DNA of 64,000 bases, taken from assembly GCF_017355985.1 (NCBI RefSeq), contig NZ_JAFIQU010000007.1, forward strand, positions 124,001 through 188,000, read 5' to 3'. This document shows positions 58,415 to 64,000 of this stretch, piece after piece. Position 1 is the first letter of the stretch. The number at the start of each line of letters is the position of its first letter. Under the pieces are notes generated by a model, which had not been told where the DNA came from, ran no database searches, and was given only the letters and a program-made list of their open reading frames with translations. Position numbers and translations under genes: made by a program. This stretch comes from Arenibaculum pallidiluteum (GTDB lineage Bacteria > Pseudomonadota > Alphaproteobacteria > Azospirillales > Azospirillaceae).

Positions 58415-59449
58415 ATGAAGGTGATGCAGATCATGCTCAGCCGCGGGAACGGCGGCGCCGAGCTGCAGTTCGCGGACACGGTGACGGCGCTGCACCGCGC
58501 CGGGCTGGACCAGGTCGTGGTCGCGAACCCCGCCTCGGCCCGCTACCGCGACCTCGAGCGGGCGGGGCTGAAGCTCGTTCCCATGGGCCCCTGGGCCCAG
58601 CGCATGACGGTCCTGGCGCGCTGGCGCATGGGGCGCCTGATCCGGGCCGAGCGCCCCGACATCGTCCAGTGCTGGATGCGCCGCGCCGCGACGGTCGTGC
58701 CGCGGACCGGGGTGCCCACGATCGGCTGGTTCGGGGGCTACTACGACCCCGACCGCTTCCGCTCCTGCGGCTGGTTCATCGGCGTGACGCCGGGCATCGT
58801 GAAGCACATGGTGGCCCGGGGCGTTCCAGCGGACCGCGCCTTCTACGTGAACACCTACTCGACGGCGACGGGAACGGAGCCCGTCCCCCGCGCGGAGTTC
58901 GGCACGCCCGCGGGCGCGCCCGTGCTGCTGACCCTGTCCCGCCTGCATCCCAAGAAGGGGCTGGACGTCGCCATCGCGGCGGCGGCGCGGATCCCGGACT
59001 GCCATCTCTGGATCGCCGGCGACGGCCCCCTGCAGGGCGAGCTCGCGGCGCAGGCGGCCCGGCTCGGCGTCGCGGACCGCGTGCGCTTTCTCGGCTGGCG
59101 GAACGACCGCGGCGCCCTGCTGCGCGCCGCGGACCTGTGCCTGCTGCCCTCCCGCTACGAGCCCTTCGGCACCGTGATCATCGAGGCCTGGGAGGCGGGC
59201 GTGCCGCTGGTCGCCGCCACCGCCGCCGGACCGGCCGAGACGGTGCGCGACGGCGAGGACGGCATCCTGGTGCCGATCGACGACGCGGACGCGCTGGAAG
59301 GGGCGATCCGCCGCGTGCTCGGCGATGCCGCCCTGCGCGAGCGGCTGGTCGCCACCGCCCGGGCGCGCTATGCCGCCGAGTTCACCCTGGATGTCGCGCT
59401 GTCGCGGCTTCGGGCGATCTACGAGACCGTCGCAGCGCCCTCGCGCTGA
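58415..59449 (+). CDS. Glycosyltransferase family 4 protein
   Basis: A 344-residue GT-B enzyme. N-terminal MQIMLSRGNGGAELQFADTV has the GGAE motif typical of GT4. The C-terminal domain has LLTLSRLHPKKGLDVAIAAA, LWIAGDGPLQGELAAQAARL, and the E-x7-E motif in LPSRYEPFGTVIIEAWEAGV. It moves a sugar from a nucleotide sugar to a lipid-linked glycan in the cytoplasm; the sugar cannot be told. A GTG at 58394 would add seven residues. Its 3' end overlaps the convergent ligase gene by 31 bases. Confidence 0.9.
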   Translation: MKVMQIMLSRGNGGAELQFADTVTALHRAGLDQVVVANPASARYRDLERAGLKLVPMGPWAQRMTVLARWRMGRLIRAERPDIVQCWMRRAATVVPRTGVPTIGWFGGYYDPDRFRSCGWFIGVTPGIVKHMVARGVPADRAFYVNTYSTATGTEPVPRAEFGTPAGAPVLLTLSRLHPKKGLDVAIAAAARIPDCHLWIAGDGPLQGELAAQAARLGVADRVRFLGWRNDRGALLRAADLCLLPSRYEPFGTVIIEAWEAGVPLVAATAAGPAETVRDGEDGILVPIDDADALEGAIRRVLGDAALRERLVATARARYAAEFTLDVALSRLRAIYETVAAPSR

Positions 59450-60735
59450 GCCGCGCCGGCATCGCGGGCGGGGCGGCGCTCCGCCCCGAGCGGGCCCGGC
59501 GCGGCCCAGGCCAGCGCGAAGCCCGTCACGAACCAGAAGAACGCGGCGTTGAAGTTGCTGAAGAAACTCGACGTCGACGCGGCCGGCCAGACGAACATCA
59601 CGAGCGAGACGACCGCGCCCGCCGCGACGAACCGCGCGGGGCCGGTCTGCCTGCGGAACCGCGCCACCTCGCGGCCGAGCGCGCCGAGCAGGGCCAGGAA
59701 CGCCGTCAGGCCCAGGACGCCGGCCTCGGCCAGCCACTCGATGTAGAAGTTGTGGGGATGCAGGTTGCAGCGCTGGGCGATGGTGCCGATGTAGGCGTAG
59801 GCCTCGTCCTGGCACTCGATCCGGAAGTTCCGCAGCCCGACCCCTGTCCAGGGATGGTCCGTCCACACGGCAAGGCCGCTGCGGAACAGCTTGCCCCAGT
59901 CGCTCTCGCCGAAATTCGAGAGCTGGTACCAGAAGAAGCTCACCATGCGGTAGGTGACGCTGGGGTCGTATGCCAGCACCGCGAGCACCACGACGGCGCC
60001 GGCCACGACACCCGCCGCCATGATCCCGCGAATGCCCGGCGCGGCCAGCACCAGCAGGACGAGGCCCAGCGCGAACAGCAGCATGGGCATGCGCGAGCCG
60101 ACCACGACGACGAGCCCGGCGTAGAGCGCGATGGCGAGCACCGCCAGGGCCAGCCTCCCGGGCCGCCGGGACGTCACCGCCCAGCCCAGGAGCGCCGCCA
60201 GGCAGGGGATCCCGAAGATCGCGAGATAGGATCCGCTGACCAGGGAGGAGAAGGGCCCGTTGAACCGGTCGCTCTGGACCGGCGGGCGCCCCAGCATGTC
60301 GAAGCCGACGCTCCACTGCATGAGGACGTTGACGGCGACGAAGGCCACGGCCGCCGCCAGGGAGGCCAAGGCCGTCCGCCGCGCCCCGGCGTCGGCAAGG
60401 ACCCAGTGCTGGACGGCCGCGGCGAAGATCCAGAATCTCGCCCAGGGCAGGGCGCGCAGGAAGCCCGCCCCCGGCTCCTCGGTGAAGAGGCTGGCGGCGA
60501 GCAGGTAGAGCCATGCCGCCGCGGCCACGCGCACCCAGGGGCGCGCCGTCCACGACCAGTCCCCGGTGGCGGCGCTGCGCAGCAGGAACAGCAGCGCGGC
60601 CGCGCTGAGCCCCGCATCGGCGGCGGCCCGGCCCAGGATCAGCAGCCAGGGCAGCAGGGCCGTAAGGCCCAGCGCGCCGTGGTGCAGCGCGTTCTCGAGC
60701 GATCTCCTGGGCATGCCTTCGGCGGCGGTCGGCAT
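59419..60735 (-). CDS. O-antigen ligase family membrane protein (WaaL-like)
   Basis: A 438-residue protein with about 11 membrane helices. The periplasmic signature WTGVGLRNFRIECQDEAYAY with RCNLHPHNFYIEWLAEAGVL near residues 290-330 (Wzy_C/WaaL domain, conserved His in HPHN) identifies the family. It would attach O-antigen to lipid A-core, though Wzy polymerases share the fold. It is convergent with the GT4 gene at 58415, with 31 bases shared at the 3' ends. It lies 27 bases downstream of the minus-strand GT4 gene, so those two form an operon. Confidence 0.9.
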   Translation of the reverse strand: MPTAAEGMPRRSLENALHHGALGLTALLPWLLILGRAAADAGLSAAALLFLLRSAATGDWSWTARPWVRVAAAAWLYLLAASLFTEEPGAGFLRALPWARFWIFAAAVQHWVLADAGARRTALASLAAAVAFVAVNVLMQWSVGFDMLGRPPVQSDRFNGPFSSLVSGSYLAIFGIPCLAALLGWAVTSRRPGRLALAVLAIALYAGLVVVVGSRMPMLLFALGLVLLVLAAPGIRGIMAAGVVAGAVVVLAVLAYDPSVTYRMVSFFWYQLSNFGESDWGKLFRSGLAVWTDHPWTGVGLRNFRIECQDEAYAYIGTIAQRCNLHPHNFYIEWLAEAGVLGLTAFLALLGALGREVARFRRQTGPARFVAAGAVVSLVMFVWPAASTSSFFSNFNAAFFWFVTGFALAWAAPGPLGAERRPARDAGAAQREGAATVS

Positions 60736-60762
60736 CGCTTTCTTCCTCGGGGTCGGGCGGAC

Positions 60763-61926
60763 CTAGCCGGCGCCCAGGAGGGCGGCGCGGATGTCGTCGT
60801 GGCGCGCGGTCATGGCCGCGCCGTCGAATGGAAAGCCGCGCCAGGCGCTGTCCTGCAGCGCCTGGCGCCGCGGCGCGTCGGAGACCAGCTCGGACAGCGC
60901 CCTGGACAGGTCCTCGACGGTCGGCTCGGCGACCATGCCTCGGCCCGAGGCGATCTCGGGCAGGCCGCCCCGTCCGGAGCAGACCAGCGCGCAGCCCGCG
61001 GCCACCGCCTCGGCCGCCGTACGGCCGAAGGGCTCCTCCCAGACGGAGGGGACGGCGACGATGGCGGCCCGGGCGAACAGCTCCATCACCTCCTCGTGGG
61101 GGCGTACGCCCAGGAACCGCGCGGCGGGGCCGATGGCCTCGATTTCGCGGCGGACAGCCGCGCCATAGAGATCCGCGCCGCTCTCCTGGCCGGCCTTGAG
61201 GCCGCCGACGAAGGCGGCGCGCCATCCGGGGTGGCCGGGCAGCACGCGGGCAAGCGCCCGGACCAGCTCCAGCACGCCCTTGTCGGGGATGATCCGGCCG
61301 ACGAAGAGGATCAGGTCCTCCTTGGCCGGAGGCGCGGGCCAGGGGCGCGGGATCCCGTAGTAGAGGACGTGGACCTTGTCCTCGCCCCCCGACAGCCCTT
61401 CCAGGAAGCGGCGGCGGACGAAGTCGCTGACGCAGTAGACGGCTCCGGCCCGGTCCAGGATGGCCCGGCGCTCGGCGGCCGACCGGGCGCCCTTCATGTC
61501 CTGCGGATCGTTGTGAAGGTGCAGGGTCACGATCGTCTGGCCGAGCCGCCGGGCCAGGTGTCGGAACACCAGCGGGCGGTTGTGCAGCTCGACCAGGGCG
61601 GGGCGGGACCGTTGCGCCGCGCGCCGGAACGCCTCGGCGAGGCCGATGTTGCGGCCCCGGAACCAGCGGCCCAGCGGCTCGATCGCGTGGAAGTGCCGGG
61701 ATTGCAGGGGCTGCTCGACGGGGCGCCCGTAGACCGCGATCGCGTCGCGGTAGCGGCTGTGACCGAGCTCGTCGTTCACCGACAGCGCAACCGCCCCCGC
61801 CTTGCCTCGGGCGAAGGCCTCGGCATAGGGCAGGAGGACGGCGATCGTCTCGCCCCCGGCCGTGGCGCCCGAACCCCGGGATGTCGTGCCCGCCTCCATC
61901 CCGTCCGCTGACCGCCCCTTGACCAT
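60763..61926 (-). CDS. Glycosyltransferase family 4 protein, LPS-type
   Basis: A 387-residue GT-B enzyme. The N-terminus is IAVLLPYAEAFARGKAGAVA with FARGKAGAV matching enzymes that act on LPS core. The C-terminal domain has LILFVGRIIPDKGVLELVRA, WRAAFVGGLKAGQESGADLY and the E-x7-E motif in VPSVWEEPFGRTAAEAVAAG. An N-terminal Gly-rich stretch of about 25 residues precedes the domain, so an internal ATG near residue 10 may be the true start. It belongs with the O-antigen-ligase gene downstream on the same strand. Confidence 0.9.
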   Translation of the reverse strand: MVKGRSADGMEAGTTSRGSGATAGGETIAVLLPYAEAFARGKAGAVALSVNDELGHSRYRDAIAVYGRPVEQPLQSRHFHAIEPLGRWFRGRNIGLAEAFRRAAQRSRPALVELHNRPLVFRHLARRLGQTIVTLHLHNDPQDMKGARSAAERRAILDRAGAVYCVSDFVRRRFLEGLSGGEDKVHVLYYGIPRPWPAPPAKEDLILFVGRIIPDKGVLELVRALARVLPGHPGWRAAFVGGLKAGQESGADLYGAAVRREIEAIGPAARFLGVRPHEEVMELFARAAIVAVPSVWEEPFGRTAAEAVAAGCALVCSGRGGLPEIASGRGMVAEPTVEDLSRALSELVSDAPRRQALQDSAWRGFPFDGAAMTARHDDIRAALLGAG

Positions 61927-62012
61927 GGGGGCACAGTTGCGCCAGTCCGGCCGATGCCGTCAAGCCCGTTCGCCGCCTGCCACGGGGCGTACGGCCGTGC
62001 GGGTCGGCTCCC

Positions 62013-62064
62013 GATGCGCGGCCTATGCGCCGATGCGCGGCCGGTGCGCGGCCCGTGCGCCGCC
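62013..62064. repeat. 11-bp tandem repeat between mmcB and the GT4 gene
   Basis: Units GATGCGCGGCC (twice), GGTGCGCGGCC and CGTGCGCCGCC, interrupted by TATGCGCC, lie immediately beyond the mmcB stop codon and 87 bases before the GT4 start. Confidence 0.55.
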
Positions 62065-62065
62065 G

Positions 62066-62539
62066 CTACAGTCCGCCCGCGCCCGGGCCGTCCAGCGCAG
62101 CCGAGGGATCCTCGATGCGGTGCAGGCGTCCCGCCGCGCACAGGGCCAGCGCGGTCAGCAGGCTCTTGCGTCGGGCGGCATTCAGCCGGCTGACCGGCGC
62201 GTCGCGCCGCACCACCGCGCCGTAGGCGTCTGCCACCAGCAGCCCGCAATCCTCGGGGATCAGCTCGGCCGGGAAGTCGGGGCCGACCGCAAACCAGAAG
62301 GCGTCGCACCAGGCTTGGTATTCCGGCCATTTCTGATCGGCGCGGAAATCCTCGATCGAGGACTTCACCTCGACGATCAGGATCTCGCCGCCGTCGTTCA
62401 CCGCCAGCACGTCGGCTCGCCGACCGCAGGCCAGCGGGAACTCGACCACACTGGCATAGCCGAGCCCGACGAGCGCGCGCCGGACGCCGCGGGTGATGCG
62501 CGCGGTCGCCTCGGGCCGCGCGATGGTCGTGTCGGTCAT
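62066..62539 (-). CDS. mmcB: MmcB-family DNA repair protein
   Basis: A 157-residue protein of the MmcB/DUF2161-like nuclease-fold family. It contains ILIVEVKSSIEDFRADQKWP, the D-x(n)-E-x-K nuclease-like core (Glu then Lys), and the upstream acid in LACGRRADVLAV. The YQAWCDAFWFAVGPDFPAEL and LIPEDCGLLVADAYGAVV segments also match. In Caulobacter, MmcB is an SOS-linked repair factor for mitomycin C damage. ATG 62539 gives the family-usual length; an ATG 30 bases upstream adds ten residues. No LexA box was identified. Confidence 0.85.
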   Translation of the reverse strand: MTDTTIARPEATARITRGVRRALVGLGYASVVEFPLACGRRADVLAVNDGGEILIVEVKSSIEDFRADQKWPEYQAWCDAFWFAVGPDFPAELIPEDCGLLVADAYGAVVRRDAPVSRLNAARRKSLLTALALCAAGRLHRIEDPSAALDGPGAGGL

Positions 62540-62661
62540 GAGTACATTCCATGAACGATCGCGAGGCAAGTGGCAAGCGCGAATCCGGTGGCGGCGCCTG
62601 CGCGGCGGCGTTAGGGTCGCCGGCCCGCCCCCAACCCGGCCCGCCCCCAGCAGGGACGATC

Positions 62662-62940
62662 ATGCAGGACCTTGCCCTCTTCGGAATTCCGGTATCGGAG
62701 CTGACCGGGCTCGTGGCCGGCACGCTCACGACGCTGTCCTTCCTGCCGCAGGCGCTCAAGACCTGGCGCACGCGGTCGGCGAAGGACATCTCGCTCGTGA
62801 TGTTCCTGTGCCTGTGCGTGGGCGTCGCCCTGTGGCTCGCCTACGGGCTGATGATCGGCGCAGTGCCGGTGATCGTTTCCAACCTGGTGACCTTGGCGAT
62901 CGCAGGCACCATCTTGGTGTTCAAGCTGCGCTACGGCTGA
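62662..62940 (+). CDS. SemiSWEET-type sugar transporter
   Basis: A 92-residue membrane protein with three helices (LTGLVAGTLTTLSFLPQALK, ISLVMFLCLCVGVALWLAYG, VIVSNLVTLAIAGTILVFKL). The PQ motif is in SFLPQALKTWRTRSAKDISL. It works as a dimer to move a small sugar across the membrane. Its ATG follows CAGGGACG. It is divergent from the mmcB gene. Confidence 0.87.
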   Translation: MQDLALFGIPVSELTGLVAGTLTTLSFLPQALKTWRTRSAKDISLVMFLCLCVGVALWLAYGLMIGAVPVIVSNLVTLAIAGTILVFKLRYG

Positions 62941-63057
62941 GGGCGGACTGCCGGGAGGAGCCCGGGCGCAGCCGGGCACGGCTGTCAAAACTTCAATTGT
63001 CCCGCTGGCGGAATTCGCGGAAAGTCTTCGCACCGGCCCCGCGGGGAGGAATCAGGA

Positions 63058-63861
63058 ATGGACACGCTCGACACGACCTCCCGGACGCTGGAGACCTGGC
63101 TCGACCTCAGGCGCGAGGCCGAGACCATCGCCCGGCGCGAGCCCTTCCTGGCGCGGCACCTGGACGTGGTCCTGCTCGGCCACGCCACCTTCGACGAGGC
63201 GCTGGCGGGGCTGGTCGCGCACAAGCTGTTCGATGACACGCTCGAGGAAGGGGCGCTGCGCGACCTCGTCCGCGAGGCCGCGGCGGACCGGCCCGAGATC
63301 GTCGAGGCGGCCCTGGCCGACCTGCGCGCGGTGCTCGAGCGCGATCCCGCCGCCGGATGCCTGATCACGCCCTTCCTCTATTACAAGGGCTACCAGGGCC
63401 TGCAGACGCAGCGCGTCGCAAACTGGCTCTGGGCCCACGGACGGGTCCATGCGGCGCTCTACCTGCAGAGCCGCGTGAACGAGCGCTTCGGCATGGACAT
63501 CCATCCTGCGGCCCGCATCGGGCGCGGCGTAATGATCGACCACGGGACCGGCGTCGTGATCGGCGAGACGGCGGTGGTCGGCGACAACGTCTCGATGCTT
63601 CAGGAGGTCACGCTCGGCGGCACGGGCAAGGTGCGTGGAGACCGCCACCCCAAGGTGCGGGACGGCGTGCTGATCGGCGCCGGCGCCAAGATCCTCGGCA
63701 ATATCGTGATCGGCGAGGCGGCCAAGGTCGGTGCCGGCAGCGTCGTGCTGCACGACGTGCCGGCCCATTGCACCGTGGTGGGCGTGCCGGCCCAGGTGGT
63801 CTCGCGGTGCTGTCCGGGCGCCCCGGCGCTCTCCATGGACCACATGCTCCCCGAGGAGTGA
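63058..63861 (+). CDS. cysE: Serine O-acetyltransferase
   Basis: A 267-residue enzyme. The N-terminal helical domain (about 1-130) precedes a left-handed beta-helix with hexapeptide repeats (IHPAARIGRGVMIDHGTGVV, IGETAVVGDNVSMLQEVTLG, KILGNIVIGEAAKVGAGSVV). The active-site His pairs are in DHGTGVVIGE and RHPKVRDG. It makes O-acetyl-L-serine, the cysteine precursor, and is usually feedback-inhibited by cysteine. The ATG follows GGGAGGAATCAGG. The next gene, a TusA-like sulfur carrier, begins ten bases after its stop. Confidence 0.95.
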   Translation: MDTLDTTSRTLETWLDLRREAETIARREPFLARHLDVVLLGHATFDEALAGLVAHKLFDDTLEEGALRDLVREAAADRPEIVEAALADLRAVLERDPAAGCLITPFLYYKGYQGLQTQRVANWLWAHGRVHAALYLQSRVNERFGMDIHPAARIGRGVMIDHGTGVVIGETAVVGDNVSMLQEVTLGGTGKVRGDRHPKVRDGVLIGAGAKILGNIVIGEAAKVGAGSVVLHDVPAHCTVVGVPAQVVSRCCPGAPALSMDHMLPEE

Positions 63862-63871
63862 GCGGGAGCGG

Positions 63872-64000
63872 ATGACGGCCATGACAGCCGAGATTCTCGA
63901 CGCGCGTGGGCTTGCCTGCCCGCTGCCGATCCTACGCACGCGGCGCCGGCTGGACGCGCTGGCGCCTGGCGCCGAGCTGGTGGTGCTGACGACCGATCCC
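63872..64000 (+). CDS. TusA-family sulfur carrier protein (partial)
   Basis: The window ends after 43 codons. The visible part, ILDARGLACPLPILRTRRRL, carries the CPxP motif with the persulfide-forming cysteine of TusA/SirA proteins. These relay sulfur from cysteine desulfurases for tRNA thiolation or other uses. It follows cysE by ten bases, so cysteine synthesis and sulfur relay seem to be cotranscribed. A second ATG nine bases in (63881) is equally plausible as start. Confidence 0.85.
   Translation, partial: MTAMTAEILDARGLACPLPILRTRRRLDALAPGAELVVLTTDP

Noticed and set aside
58220-61963. Minus-strand open frame of over 1200 codons across the glycan cluster
   Set aside because: Shadow of the GT4 and ligase genes; composition is low-complexity and the true frames have clear family motifs.
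62941-63057. Riboswitch or T-box upstream of cysE
   Set aside because: The 117-base leader has no SAM- or T-box-like pairing or conserved bases.

Overview
The window is GC-rich, densely packed bacterial chromosome. It reads as an alphaproteobacterium, most plausibly Rhodospirillales-like. The supporting markers are a cbb3 oxidase locus with FNR-type boxes, a phosphatidylcholine synthase, an MmcB-type protein, a DUF1289/FAD-oxidoreductase pair, a Fur without the C-terminal CxxC motifs, a CoxMSL-type molybdenum hydroxylase with a TRAP transporter, and tRNA-Asp and tRNA-Arg genes. The lineage is inferred from gene content only. No rRNA, CRISPR array, intact insertion sequence or prophage was seen.

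Layout. 1-2.2 kb: end of a lipid-kinase-like gene, two poorly explained intergenic stretches (one with a 12-G tract, one AT-richer and hairpin-rich beside tRNA-Asp) and a conserved unknown protein. 2.4-4.2 kb: Na+/H+ antiporter and an acetyltransferase. 4.2-12.5 kb: a catabolic island with a TetR regulator divergent from an operon for a three-subunit molybdenum hydroxylase, a three-component TRAP transporter and a CoxG-like protein. 12.6-23.6 kb: housekeeping and small genes (DUF445, Fur, two RNA methyltransferases, winged-helix regulator, secreted proteins, a frameshifted acetyltransferase). 23.7-32.6 kb: ccoNOQP, ccoGHIS and fnr, with an FNR-like box before each cco operon; ccoG carries an apparent frameshift. 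32.7-37.1 kb: P1-family peptidase and a peptide ABC transporter lacking ATPase genes. 37.1-46.9 kb: gpt, tRNA-Arg, a large hybrid histidine kinase, HD-GYP protein, DUF1989 protein, an unusual protease, Mug glycosylase and phosphatidylcholine synthase. 47-51.7 kb: a type III polyketide synthase, methyltransferase and FAD-oxidoreductase cluster divergent from a MocR regulator. 51.7-55.1 kb: SPFH/NfeD pair, small proteins, amine-oxidase-like protein. 55.2-62 kb: CHASE/PAS histidine kinase and a surface-glycan cluster (GT9, two GT4, O-antigen ligase). 62-64 kb: mmcB, SemiSWEET, cysE and the start of a tusA-like gene.

Three themes stand out. First, a low-oxygen respiration module in which the O2-sensing regulator lies in the same run of genes that its predicted boxes control. 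Second, two candidate metabolic systems of unknown product or substrate: the molybdenum hydroxylase/TRAP island and the type III PKS cluster. Third, short tandem repeats with units of 11-24 bp recur at eight separate loci, often at the 3' end of genes or just beyond the stop, which suggests a genome-wide tendency to small repeat expansion.
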